A DNA stretch of 64,000 bases, taken from assembly GCA_964384915.1 (NCBI GenBank), contig CAYLMA010000011.1:34541-98540 (forward strand). The letters are read 5' to 3'. Each line of letters opens with the position of its first letter. Position 1 is the first letter of the stretch. The position numbers and the translations under genes were made by a program. The stretch comes from Sulfurimicrobium sp964384915. GTDB lineage: Bacteria; Pseudomonadota; Gammaproteobacteria; Burkholderiales; Sulfuricellaceae. A model generated the notes under the pieces. That model did not search any database. It was not told the DNA's origin and saw nothing but the letters and a program-made list of their open reading frames with translations. Positions 35,945 to 44,489 of this stretch are shown here, piece after piece.

Positions 35945-36679
35945 TCAGGTTGCAGGCTCGCCGGCAGCAACACGCTCCAGCGCGGAGATGTCCGCGCTGA
36001 AGAACTGCTCGTTGTGCTTGCCGGTTCTGACCATCAGCCCGAGGCCGGCAAATTCGGTAACGACGCGGCTGGCCGTTTCCAGGGTCATGCACAGCATCGC
36101 GCTGAGGTCCTTGAGGCTGAAGTGGTAGATCCGGTCGCTGTCGCCATCGCGCAGCAGCAACAGCAGGCGCGCCATGCGCTCGCGCGCCGGCACCGAGCCG
36201 CAGGTCAGGTCGACCAGCCACTGCTCGGTTTCCCGGAGCGAGGATTGCAATTGCCGCATCAGGTTCCACTGGAATTCCGGGTGTTCCATGCACAGCTGCT
36301 GCACCACTGCAAGCGGAATCCTGCAGCCGCGCACCTCGCCCACCGCAACCGCGTGGTGCTGCGCCGTGCCGGCCAGCATGGCATCCACGCCCACGACGTC
36401 GCCGGGCTTGAGGACGCGCACGATTCTCGGCTTTGCGCCCTTGCCCGGATAGCGCACCAGCTTGATGGCGCCGGTGCGTATCACCAGCAGGGTCTCGGCA
36501 GGCGCATCGAGGTGATAGATGGTTTCGCCGGGGGCGTAGGACACATTGTCTATCTGGATGTGCAGCGCGGCGATGTCCTGATGCGCTACCCCGGCAAAGA
36601 AGGCATTGTCCTTGCCGTCGCAGGCCAGGCATTCCCTGTCGCCATGCCAGGCGGTGCAATGTGTGTTCATGAACTGCAT
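35945..36679 (-). CDS. CRP/FNR-family regulator with FNR-like cysteines
   Basis: The 244-residue product has a cyclic-nucleotide-binding fold (about residues 40-150) and a C-terminal winged helix (SLKDLSAMLCMTLETASRVV). The E..SR triplet of the recognition helix matches FNR and predicts a TTGAT-type site. Cysteines C8, C17 and C20 in the N terminus and one in VRGCRIPL could bind a [4Fe-4S] cluster, but the N-terminal spacing is C-x8-C-x2-C rather than FNR's usual C-x2-C-x5-C. It may therefore be a redox or oxygen sensor of a variant class. It lies downstream of dps. Confidence 0.82.
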   Translation of the reverse strand: MQFMNTHCTAWHGDRECLACDGKDNAFFAGVAHQDIAALHIQIDNVSYAPGETIYHLDAPAETLLVIRTGAIKLVRYPGKGAKPRIVRVLKPGDVVGVDAMLAGTAQHHAVAVGEVRGCRIPLAVVQQLCMEHPEFQWNLMRQLQSSLRETEQWLVDLTCGSVPARERMARLLLLLRDGDSDRIYHFSLKDLSAMLCMTLETASRVVTEFAGLGLMVRTGKHNEQFFSADISALERVAAGEPAT

Positions 36680-36769
36680 GCTGTCTCCGGCCTCGCTATT
36701 ACTTAGAACCAGACTGGATTATATCGCAGTCAGGCTCCGCTCAAGCCCCCCGTTCGAACCCGGACCGGC

Positions 36770-37264
36770 TCAGTCCTCAAGCAGGCTGCGCAGCATCCAC
36801 GCGGTTTTCTCGTGCACTTCCAGGCGCTGGGTGAGGAGATCGGCCGTGGGCTGGTCGTTCGCCGCATCCACCAGCGCGAACAGCTTGCGCGCGGTGCGCG
36901 CCGTGGCTTCCTGGGCGCTCACCAGGTGGCGGATCATGTCGTCGGCCTTGGGCACGCCCTCGACTTCCTTGATCGACGCCAGCTTGACGAACTCCTTGTA
37001 GGTGCCGGGCGCCGGATGGCCGAGCGCGCGAATGCGTTCCGCGATCAGGTCGAGCGCGTTCCACTGCTCGGTGTACTGCGCCATGAACATCAGGTGCAGG
37101 CTGTTGAACTGCGGCCCGGTGACGTTCCAGTGGAAGTTGTGCGTCATCAGGTAGAGCGTGTAGCTGTCGGCAAGCAGTGCCGAAAGACCATTTGCGATCT
37201 TCTTGCGCGCGGCGGCATCAATGCCGATGTCGATAGCCGGGGTCTTGCTTTTCTTGGTGCTCAT
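36770..37264 (-). CDS. dps: Dps-type DNA-binding ferritin
   Basis: Dps is a dodecameric mini-ferritin that oxidises and stores iron and shields DNA from peroxide. The 164-residue product has the ferroxidase residues in MTHNFHWNVTGPQF and the downstream D/E helices, with a Lys-rich start (MSTKKSKTPAIDIG). The second ATG (37264) is chosen because AGGAGG lies eight bases before it. It is 52 bases downstream of ahpF and may be read through from the OxyR-controlled ahpC promoter. Confidence 0.93.
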   Translation of the reverse strand: MSTKKSKTPAIDIGIDAAARKKIANGLSALLADSYTLYLMTHNFHWNVTGPQFNSLHLMFMAQYTEQWNALDLIAERIRALGHPAPGTYKEFVKLASIKEVEGVPKADDMIRHLVSAQEATARTARKLFALVDAANDQPTADLLTQRLEVHEKTAWMLRSLLED

Positions 37265-37316
37265 GGTCATACCCTCCTGTGGAAAAAATCAGCGCAACAT
37301 GGTCTTCATTCAATAC

Positions 37317-38879
37317 CTACTTCGGCGCAGACGTGCGGATCAGGTGGTCGAAAGCGGACAAGCTGGCTTTCGCGCCCTCGCCCATGGCGATGATGATCTG
37401 CTTGTACGGCACCGTTGTGGCATCACCCGCCGCAAACACGCCGGGCACGGAAGTCTGGCAACGGGCATCCACTTCGATTTCGCCATACTTTGAAAGCGCC
37501 ACCGTACCCTTGAGCCAGTCGGTATTCGGCAGCAGGCCGATCTGCACGAAAATGCCTTCCAGCTCGACGCGGTGCGCCTCCTCGCTGACGCGATCCTTGT
37601 AAACCAGCCCGTTGACCTTGCCGCCGTCGCCCGTCACTTCGGTGGTCTGGGCGTTGGCAATGATGGTGACATTGGGCAGGCTGCGCAGCTTGTTCTGCAA
37701 CACCGCATCGGCGCGCAACTGGGTGCCGAACTCGAGCAACGTGACATGGGCGACGATGCCCGCCAGGTCAATGGCCGCTTCGACGCCGGAGTTGCCGCCA
37801 CCGATTACCGCTACGCGCTTGCCCTTGAACAAGGGGCCGTCGCAGTGCGGGCAGTAGGCCACGCCCTTGCCGCGGTATTCCTGCTCGCCCGGCACATTCA
37901 TCTCGCGCCATCTCGCCCCGGTGGCGATGATAATGCTTTTAGCCTTGAGGATTGCGCCGTTGGCGAGACGGATCTGGTTCAGGCCGTCGTCGCCGGCCGG
38001 CAGCAAGGATTCGGCGCGTTGCAGGTTCATGATGTCGACCTCGTATTCCTTGACGTGCTGCTCCAGCGCCGCCGCGAGCTTCGGGCCTTCGGTGTGCTGC
38101 ACCGAGATGAAATTCTCGATGGCCATCGTATCCATGACCTGGCCGCCGAAACGCTCGGCCACCACGCCGGTGCGGATGCCCTTGCGCGCCGCGTAAATCG
38201 CCGCCGCCGATCCGGCCGGGCCGCCGCCGACCACCAGCACGTCGAAGGCTTCCCTGGCGCCGAGCTTCTCCGCATCGCGCGCCGCCATGCCGGTATCGAG
38301 CTTGGCGACCACTTCCTCGATGGTCATGCGCCCCTGGCCGAACAGCTCGCCGTTGAGGAACACCATCGGCACCGCCATGATCTGGCGCGTGTTGACCTCA
38401 TCCTGGAACAGCGCGCCGTCGATCATCACGCTCTCGACGCCGGGGTTGAGCACTGCCATGAGATTCAAGGCCTGCACCACGTCCGGGCAGTTGTGGCAGG
38501 ACAGCGAAATGAAGGTCTCGAAGCGGAAGGAACCGGGAATGGCCCTGATCTGCTCGATCAGCGCGGCATCGACCTTGGGCGGATGGCCGCCGGTCTGCAA
38601 CAGGGCCAGAATCAGCGAGGTGAACTCATGCCCCATCGGAATACCGGCAAAACGGATGCGCGGCGTCTCACCGGGCAGGCCGACCGAGAAGGAAGGTTTG
38701 CGTGCGTCAATGCCGTCGTCGCGCACCGTGACCAGCGGCGACAAAGCGCCGATGTCTTGCAGCAATGCGCGCATTTCGGCTGATTTCTCACCGCCGTCGA
38801 GGGAAGCAACGAGTTCGATGGGCTTCTGCAGCTTTTCGAGGTAAGCCTTGAGCTGGGTCTGGACTGCATTGTCGAGCAT
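37317..38879 (-). CDS. ahpF: alkyl hydroperoxide reductase subunit F
   Basis: AhpF is an NADH-dependent flavoprotein that re-reduces AhpC. The 520-residue product has the N-terminal thioredoxin-like double domain with SCHNCPDVVQAL, FAD and NAD sites (VVGGGPAGSAAAIYAARKG and AVIGGGNSGVEAAIDLAG), and the redox pair CPHCDGPL. The start at 38879 has GAGGAG upstream. It follows ahpC after 167 bases that include a strong hairpin. Confidence 0.96.
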   Translation of the reverse strand: MLDNAVQTQLKAYLEKLQKPIELVASLDGGEKSAEMRALLQDIGALSPLVTVRDDGIDARKPSFSVGLPGETPRIRFAGIPMGHEFTSLILALLQTGGHPPKVDAALIEQIRAIPGSFRFETFISLSCHNCPDVVQALNLMAVLNPGVESVMIDGALFQDEVNTRQIMAVPMVFLNGELFGQGRMTIEEVVAKLDTGMAARDAEKLGAREAFDVLVVGGGPAGSAAAIYAARKGIRTGVVAERFGGQVMDTMAIENFISVQHTEGPKLAAALEQHVKEYEVDIMNLQRAESLLPAGDDGLNQIRLANGAILKAKSIIIATGARWREMNVPGEQEYRGKGVAYCPHCDGPLFKGKRVAVIGGGNSGVEAAIDLAGIVAHVTLLEFGTQLRADAVLQNKLRSLPNVTIIANAQTTEVTGDGGKVNGLVYKDRVSEEAHRVELEGIFVQIGLLPNTDWLKGTVALSKYGEIEVDARCQTSVPGVFAAGDATTVPYKQIIIAMGEGAKASLSAFDHLIRTSAPK

Positions 38880-39008
38880 GGTATTTCTCCTCAATGGGAT
38901 TGCACTGCAAACGAAGTTTCAGTGCAGGCTAACGCGGGCTTTTTCTGCGTTAAGCGAAGCGGCCGGAACTAAAAGCGCTGTACGGATCAACGCCTTTTGC
39001 GCTGCAAT

Positions 39009-39038
39009 CCCGCTCCCGGAATACGCCCCGGGAGCGGG
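39009..39038 (-). promoter_or_regulatory. strong hairpin between ahpC and ahpF
   Basis: A perfect 11-bp stem (CCCGCTCCCGG at 39009-39019 with its complement at 39028-39038) and an 8-base loop begins eight bases past the ahpC stop. No T tract follows, so it is more likely an RNA-stabilising or partial attenuating structure that raises ahpC over ahpF than a full terminator. Confidence 0.6.
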
Positions 39039-39046
39039 GCAAACAT

Positions 39047-39616
39047 TTAGATCTTGCCGACCAGGTCAAGCGAAGGAGCCAGCGTTGCGTTGCCTTCCTT
39101 CCACTTGGCCGGGCAAACTTCACCTGGGTGAGCAGCGACGTACTGTGCAGCCTTGATCTTGCGGATCAGCTCGGAAGCATCGCGGCCCACGCCGCCGGCA
39201 TTGATCTCGATGATCTGGATCTTGCCAGCCGGGTCCATCACGAAGGTGCCGCGCTCTGCCAGTCCTGCTTCCTCGATCATCACGCCGAAGTTGCGGCTGA
39301 TCTTGCCGGTCGGGTCGCCGATCATCGGGTACTGGATCTTGCCGATGGTCTCGGACGTATCGTGCCAGGCCTTGTGGGTGAAGTGGGTGTCGGTCGATAC
39401 AGCGTAGATCTCGACGCCCATCTTCTGGAACTCGGCGTAGTTGTCGGCCAGGTCGCCCAGCTCGGTAGGACACACGAAAGTAAAATCGGCCGGGTAGAAG
39501 AACACCACGCTCCACTTGCCCTTCAGGGTTTCGTTGCTGACTTCGACGAACTTGCCGTTGTGGAAAGCGGTCGCATTGAAGGGCAGGACTTCGGTGTTGA
39601 TCAGGGTTGCATTCAT
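39047..39616 (-). CDS. ahpC: alkyl hydroperoxide reductase subunit C (peroxiredoxin)
   Basis: AhpC is a typical 2-Cys peroxiredoxin that removes H2O2 and organic peroxides. The 189-residue product has the peroxidatic cysteine in FTFVCPTEL and the resolving cysteine in GEVCPAKW. The ATG at 39616 has AAGGAG eight bases upstream. It is the first gene of ahpC-ahpF-dps, and an OxyR-type site lies about 75-110 bases upstream of the start. Confidence 0.97.
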   Translation of the reverse strand: MNATLINTEVLPFNATAFHNGKFVEVSNETLKGKWSVVFFYPADFTFVCPTELGDLADNYAEFQKMGVEIYAVSTDTHFTHKAWHDTSETIGKIQYPMIGDPTGKISRNFGVMIEEAGLAERGTFVMDPAGKIQIIEINAGGVGRDASELIRKIKAAQYVAAHPGEVCPAKWKEGNATLAPSLDLVGKI

Positions 39617-39690
39617 TTATGTCACTCCTTGGTGGTTGGGAAATTGATGCTACGGAACGAATATTAGACAAGTAGGGTTAATAGATCCAA

Positions 39691-39727
39691 TTGAATGTTG
39701 CTATTTAATGGATAGTATATAGCTATC
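39691..39727 (-). promoter_or_regulatory. OxyR binding site upstream of ahpC
   Basis: The 37-base site consists of two ATxG-N7-CTAT elements, 39691-39705 and 39713-39727, separated by exactly seven bases. This is the spacing of the OxyR four-element consensus. The second element (ATAG-N7-CTAT) is perfect in the tetranucleotides; the first has ATTG for ATAG. A -10-like TAATAT lies about 30 bases closer to ahpC. Confidence 0.75.
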
Positions 39728-39852
39728 GATATGCACGGCCTTGCCGCGACCACGTCAGCCAGCCGTCACGCCGGCCGAGAGCCCAGGCTGGCCGGCTGGG
39801 TTGCGGCGCGTCTGCGGGGGACTGCCGTCATGCGGCATCGAGAACCCAGCGG

Positions 39853-40650
39853 CTATTGCTGCCGGCTCTTGCTGATCAAATCGTAAGCCAGCTGCACTTC
39901 CTTGGCCTGCTCGGTCGCCACGGTGATCATGTCTTCCGGCAGGCCCTGCCCCATCAGCTTGTCCGGGTGGTACTGGCTCATCAGCTTGCGGTAAGCCCGC
40001 TTGATTTCCTGGTCGCTGCTTTCCTTGCTCACGCCCAGCGCCTTGTAGGCATCGTCCAGGGCGGTTTCCGAGGCTGCCTGGCCTGCGGCAAAGTGCGACT
40101 GGTTCAGAACCATGTCCAGCATGCGCTTGAATGCCGCCTGGTCATAGCCGAGATGGCGCGCGACTTCCATGAGCAGGCCCTCTTCGGCCGCATCGACGCG
40201 CCCATCGGACACGGCCATGACGATGAGATAGACCAGCAGCATCTGCCGCAGGCTGTGAGTATGGCCGCACACGGCCATGAAACGCCTCAGGCGGGGCTCA
40301 AGATCGAAGTCCGGCGCGGCGCCCTGCTTGAAAAGCGCGATCGCCTGCTGCCTGTGCGCGGCAGACATGCCCAGGGATTGCATGAACTGCTCGACATGCG
40401 CGATTTCCTCTTCTGATACGCGCCCATCCACCTTGGCCAGCTTGCCCATTGCGACAAAGACGGTTTCCAGGAAGACCGCCTGGCGGTGCGCCGCGCTGAG
40501 CGGATTGATGCCGCCGGCCCCGTAAGCGCGAAAACGGTCGACCATGCTGCCCAGGAAAAAACCGGCAATGGCCCCGAGAAATCCGAAGAAGTAATACCCG
40601 GCCAGGACACCAATAAGCTTGAACAAAATCACTCCAGGGATTGCGCGCAA
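39853..40650 (-). CDS. djlA: DjlA-type membrane-anchored J-domain co-chaperone
   Basis: The 265-residue protein has one N-terminal transmembrane helix (GYYFFGFLGAIAGFFLGSMV), a central TerB-like domain (about residues 60-175) and a C-terminal J domain with the HPD motif in SQYHPDKLMGQG. DjlA activates DnaK at the membrane. The start is uncertain: TTG at 40650 gives MRAIPGVILFK, and a GTG at 40632 gives a start closer to the helix. Length fits the family. Confidence 0.9.
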   Translation of the reverse strand: MRAIPGVILFKLIGVLAGYYFFGFLGAIAGFFLGSMVDRFRAYGAGGINPLSAAHRQAVFLETVFVAMGKLAKVDGRVSEEEIAHVEQFMQSLGMSAAHRQQAIALFKQGAAPDFDLEPRLRRFMAVCGHTHSLRQMLLVYLIVMAVSDGRVDAAEEGLLMEVARHLGYDQAAFKRMLDMVLNQSHFAAGQAASETALDDAYKALGVSKESSDQEIKRAYRKLMSQYHPDKLMGQGLPEDMITVATEQAKEVQLAYDLISKSRQQ

Positions 40651-40873
40651 AAGTGTGCATTATAAACGCATTGGAGCATGAGCTTGCGGCCGACCCTGCC
40701 CGCACCGCTTCCGCTGGCGGCTTGCGTCATTTATGCTCACGTATTAAGCTTGGCCGCACTTTCACGTGGGATGCGGTTTTTAATTTGCCTCAAGTCGGCA
40801 ATTTCCTGCACGCACGGGCCAGGACGAAGATTCAATTTTTAGTTTCAATCACTCGACAGGTGAATTGGTAAAA

Positions 40874-41848
40874 ATGAAGAACACCCGCCACTTTCTCCTG
40901 GACTGGGCCGAGCAGGGCCGGATTGCACCTGGGAACCTGCGCCACAGCCTCTCGCTCGCGGGCGTTTTCCCTTCTGCTGCCGAGTGGCGCCGCTTTATCG
41001 AACACCTGTTGTTGTGGCTGGGTACTCTGCTGGTCGCGGTCGGCGTGATTTTCTTCTTTGCCTACAACTGGAACGACCTGGGGCGCTTTGCCAAGTTCGG
41101 CCTGGTCGAGGGAATGGTGGGGATTGCGCTCGTTTTTTCCTGGCGTCTCGGCACCGAGCACATCGCCGGCAAAGCAGCGCTGCTCGCCGCCTCCCTGTTC
41201 GTGGGCGCCCTCCTCGCCCTGATCGGCCAAACCTACCAGACCGGGGCGGACACCTTCGAGCTATTCGGCGCATGGGCGCTGGCCATCCTGCCCTGGGTCC
41301 TGCTGGCGCGGTTTGCGGCGCTCTGGGTGGCATGGCTGGTATTGCTCAATGTCGCCATCGCTCTTTATTACCAGGCCTTCGGCGGCCTGTTCGGCCTGTT
41401 GTTCGGTCCGCAGCAGTCGCTGTGGGCGCTGTTTGCGTTGAACACCCTCGCGCTTGCGCTTTGGGAAAGCCTTGCCGCTCTGGGCATTGCCTGGCTGCGC
41501 GGGCGCTGGGCGGCGCGCCTGCTTGCCACGGCCAGCGGCGCACTGGTGACCGCACTCGCGCTTTACGCCATTTTCGACGGGCAGCGCGGCGACAGCATGG
41601 CCGTCCCGGTCTGGTTTGCCTGGCTGGCGGCTGCTTACTTCGTTTACCGGCGCTTGATGCCGGATATCTTCATGCTGGCCGGCGGGGTGCTGTCGGCCAT
41701 CGTCGTCGTGACCGCTTTCCTCGGCAGGCAGTTGCTGGAAGGCCGCGCAGAGGCAGGTGCCTTCCTCTTCATCGGCCTCACTGTGATCGCTCTTTCGGCG
41801 GCGGGCGGCTGGTGGCTGAAGCGCGTGTTCAGCGAGGAGGAAGCATGA
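40874..41848 (+). CDS. DUF2157 multi-pass membrane protein
   Basis: The 324-residue product has a short cytoplasmic helical N terminus (MKNTRHFLLDWAEQGRIAPG) and about nine transmembrane helices. The first contains the DUF2157 signature LLWLGTLLVAVGVIFFFAYNW. The ATG at 40874 is preferred over a TTG nine bases upstream. It is the first of three overlapping genes (DUF2157, DUF4401, GDYXXLXY) that form a set in many bacteria. No function is established. Confidence 0.85.
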   Translation: MKNTRHFLLDWAEQGRIAPGNLRHSLSLAGVFPSAAEWRRFIEHLLLWLGTLLVAVGVIFFFAYNWNDLGRFAKFGLVEGMVGIALVFSWRLGTEHIAGKAALLAASLFVGALLALIGQTYQTGADTFELFGAWALAILPWVLLARFAALWVAWLVLLNVAIALYYQAFGGLFGLLFGPQQSLWALFALNTLALALWESLAALGIAWLRGRWAARLLATASGALVTALALYAIFDGQRGDSMAVPVWFAWLAAAYFVYRRLMPDIFMLAGGVLSAIVVVTAFLGRQLLEGRAEAGAFLFIGLTVIALSAAGGWWLKRVFSEEEA

Positions 41849-42936
41849 ATAATACCGAACCGCAGAAATTGTGGACACAGCTCATGGACGCGGGACTCGC
41901 CGCTGGCGAATTCCCCGCCGTGTCGGACGCCATCACACCCTGGTATATCCGCACGATGCTCGGCATTGCCGGCTGGATCGGCGCCCTGTTTCTGCTGGGC
42001 TTTGTCGGCGCGGGTTTTGCCTTCGTGATGAAATCCGTTGCAGCCTCGCTGCTCCTCGGCGCAATGCTATGTGCCGCAGCGGCCATCCTGTTCCGCGTCA
42101 GACCGGGCAACGACTTCGCCAGCCAGTTCGCCTTTGCCCTGAGCCTCGCCGGCCAGGCGCTGATCCTGGCCGGCCTGGCTCAGGAATGGCGCTCGCATTT
42201 CACCACCATCGCCCTCGTGATGGCCGCCGTGGAAGCGGCCCTGTTCCTGCTGATACCGAATTTCCTGCACCGCGTGTGGGCGGCCTCGAGCGGCATCTAT
42301 GCCGCCCTATTGGTTCTGTACGACTTCGGCCTGCATGCCTACACCCTCGCCCTGCTGCTGGCCGTTTTTGCCTCGGTGTGGCTGAACGAGTTCAGCCATC
42401 CGCGCAAAGCATCGCTGTTCAGGGCGCTCGGCTACGGGCTGACGCTGGTCGCGCTGCTTAAGCTGCTCACCACCGGTGTGTATGGCATGGGGATGTGGCT
42501 GGGCGGGCACCATGCCGCCCTCGCCCTGCCGGGCGGAGCGCTCGGCCCCTGGATCGGCGCGGGCCTGATCGGCGTCGTGCTCTTGACGACCGTTCAGATA
42601 CTGCTGAGCCGCGAAGGCGTTGCAGCCACGAGCGGGCCAGGCCGCGCGGCGCTCGCCGCTGCCGCCATCCTGGCCCTGATCTCGCTCAAGGCGCCGGGCA
42701 TCGGGCTCACCGTCACCATCCTCCTGGTCGGCCACGCCCATGGCAACCGGGTTCTGGCCGGACTGGGCATGCTCGGCTTGCTGGCTTACCTGTCGCATTA
42801 CTACTACACCCTGGATTTCACGCTGCTGGAAAAATCGGCCTTGATGGCCAGCTCCGGCATCGCCCTGCTCGCCGCGCGCCTCGTGCTCAATTACGCATGG
42901 CCGGAAGGCGGCGAAGAGGAGAAAGACCATGCGTAA
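41845..42936 (+). CDS. DUF4401 multi-pass membrane protein
   Basis: The 363-residue product has ten or more hydrophobic segments, starting with IRTMLGIAGWIGALFLLGFV. The ATG at 41845 overlaps the stop of the previous gene (ATGA), so translation is coupled. A much longer open frame extends upstream but is only the shifted reading of the DUF2157 gene. It ends with a charged tail (PEGGEEEKDHA). The role is unknown, but the conserved trio suggests a single membrane complex. Confidence 0.85.
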   Translation: MNNTEPQKLWTQLMDAGLAAGEFPAVSDAITPWYIRTMLGIAGWIGALFLLGFVGAGFAFVMKSVAASLLLGAMLCAAAAILFRVRPGNDFASQFAFALSLAGQALILAGLAQEWRSHFTTIALVMAAVEAALFLLIPNFLHRVWAASSGIYAALLVLYDFGLHAYTLALLLAVFASVWLNEFSHPRKASLFRALGYGLTLVALLKLLTTGVYGMGMWLGGHHAALALPGGALGPWIGAGLIGVVLLTTVQILLSREGVAATSGPGRAALAAAAILALISLKAPGIGLTVTILLVGHAHGNRVLAGLGMLGLLAYLSHYYYTLDFTLLEKSALMASSGIALLAARLVLNYAWPEGGEEEKDHA

Positions 42937-43429
42937 AGCCATCGCCCTGTGCGCCGGCCTGCTCGTGCTCGCCCTGGCCAATTACACCATCCACAGCCGC
43001 GAACGCCTGCTCACCGAAGGCCGCGTGGTGCTGCTCCAGCTCGCGCCGGTGGACCCCAGGTCGCTGATGCAGGGCGATTACATGGCCCTGCGCTTCCAGG
43101 CCGCCAACGATGCCTTCGGCACGGGCAATTCCCCCAAGAATGGGCTTGACGGCCATATCGTCCTGAAGCTGGACGAACGGGCCATCGGCACCTTTACGCG
43201 CCTCGACGACGGCACGGCGCTGAGCGGAAACGAAGTGCGCATGCGCTACCGCATCCGCGACGGCCGGCCCAAATTTGCGACCAATGCCTTCTTCTTCCAG
43301 GAGGGTGATGCCAAGAAATACACGGCAGCACGATACGGCGAATTCCGCGTCGCCGCCGACGGAGAAGCGATCCTGACCGGCTTGCGGGACAAGGATGCGC
43401 TACTGCTTGGGGAAGCCTTGCGTAAATAG
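42929..43429 (+). CDS. GDYXXLXY-domain membrane-anchored protein
   Basis: The 166-residue product has an N-terminal signal anchor (IALCAGLLVLALANYTI) and the namesake motif in MQGDYMALRF. It overlaps the DUF4401 gene by eight bases. The domain is found almost only beside DUF2157/DUF4401 proteins, so it is probably the exported subunit of the same complex. No enzymatic residues are recognised. Confidence 0.87.
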   Translation: MRKAIALCAGLLVLALANYTIHSRERLLTEGRVVLLQLAPVDPRSLMQGDYMALRFQAANDAFGTGNSPKNGLDGHIVLKLDERAIGTFTRLDDGTALSGNEVRMRYRIRDGRPKFATNAFFFQEGDAKKYTAARYGEFRVAADGEAILTGLRDKDALLLGEALRK

Positions 43430-43501
43430 CCCGACGACATCGGATCTTCATCCTTACGGTACAATCCGCTTTTCGGGATTTGGCATACGCAGGCAAAAAA
43501 C

Positions 43502-44335
43502 ATGGAGTTGGCAGCAGAAATCGCAAGGAATGTTGAAACTGCCCTGGCAGAAGACATGGGCGGCGGCGACCTGACCGCCGGGCTGATTCCAGCCGAAACG
43601 TCTGCCCGTGCCACGGTGATCAGCCGAGAAGCCGCCGTGCTGTGCGGCACGGCGTGGTTCGAAGCCTGCTTCCGCCGTCTCGACCCTGAGGTCCGGATTC
43701 AGTGGTTGGCGCAGGACGGCGATCATGTCACGCCGGACCAGGTCCTGTGCAACATCGAAGGCCAGGCCCGCGCCCTGCTCTCAGCCGAGCGCCCGGCGCT
43801 GAATTTCCTGCAGACCCTGTCCGCCACCGCCAGCGCCACGCGCCGCTACGTGGATGCCATCCAGGGCACCGGCGCAGTGATCATGGACACGCGCAAAACC
43901 CTGCCCGGCCTGAGGCTGGCGCAGAAATATGCGGTCAAGGTTGGCGGCGGGGAGAACCAGCGTGTCGGCCTTTTCGACGGCATCCTGATCAAGGAAAACC
44001 ACATCCTCGCCGCGGGCAGCATCGCCGCTGTTCTGGAACAGGCCCATCGCACCGCGCCGCCCGGCGTGTCGATGCAGATCGAAGTGGAAAGCCTGGATGA
44101 ACTCGAACAGGCGCTCTCGGCTGGTGCAAAACTCATCCTGCTCGACAATTTCAGTCTTGCCGACATGCGGCAAGCGGTCATCCGCACTGCCAGACGCGCC
44201 CTGCTCGAAGCCTCAGGCGGCATCACCCTGGAGCGCGTGCGCGCCATCGCCGAAACCGGCGTGGACCGCATCTCCATCGGCAGCCTGACCAAGGACATCC
44301 AGGCCGTCGACCTGTCCATGCGCGTCGTTCTTTAA
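43502..44335 (+). CDS. nadC: nicotinate-nucleotide pyrophosphorylase NadC
   Basis: NadC converts quinolinate and PRPP to nicotinate mononucleotide in de novo NAD synthesis. The 277-residue product has the family motifs EDMGGGDLTAGLIP, ERPALNFLQTLSATAS, MDTRKTLPGLRLAQKYAV and the C-terminal ISIGSLTKDIQAVDLSMRV. Length and motifs are complete. nadA and nadB are not in the window. Confidence 0.96.
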   Translation: MELAAEIARNVETALAEDMGGGDLTAGLIPAETSARATVISREAAVLCGTAWFEACFRRLDPEVRIQWLAQDGDHVTPDQVLCNIEGQARALLSAERPALNFLQTLSATASATRRYVDAIQGTGAVIMDTRKTLPGLRLAQKYAVKVGGGENQRVGLFDGILIKENHILAAGSIAAVLEQAHRTAPPGVSMQIEVESLDELEQALSAGAKLILLDNFSLADMRQAVIRTARRALLEASGGITLERVRAIAETGVDRISIGSLTKDIQAVDLSMRVVL

Positions 44336-44348
44336 AGCAGAATACATT

Positions 44349-44478
44349 GAACCGCAGAGGCGCGAAGGCGCAGAGAAATACGAACTGCTTGTTCACACTT
44401 GTCTCATCAGGAGATTCTGTATGGGGCAAGCAAGGCTCAAGTTGTGTTTTTCTTCGCGCCTTTGCGCCTCTGCGGTTG
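44349..44478. repeat. GAACCGCAGAGGCGC-type inverted repeat between nadC and eamA
   Basis: The left arm (about 44350-44375, AACCGCAGAGGCGCGAAGG) and the right arm (about 44450-44477, GCGCCTTTGCGCCTCTGCGG) are inverted copies of a widespread dispersed repeat. Translation of the right arm gives the spurious peptide SSRLCASAVG, which can be mistaken for an N-terminal extension of the next gene. Confidence 0.7.
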
Positions 44479-44489
44479 GGTTTTTACCC

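Noticed and set aside
40984..42936. 650-codon frame covering the DUF4401 gene and part of DUF2157
   Set aside because: The first 287 residues are an Arg-rich shifted reading of the DUF2157 gene. The true start is the overlapping ATG at 41845.
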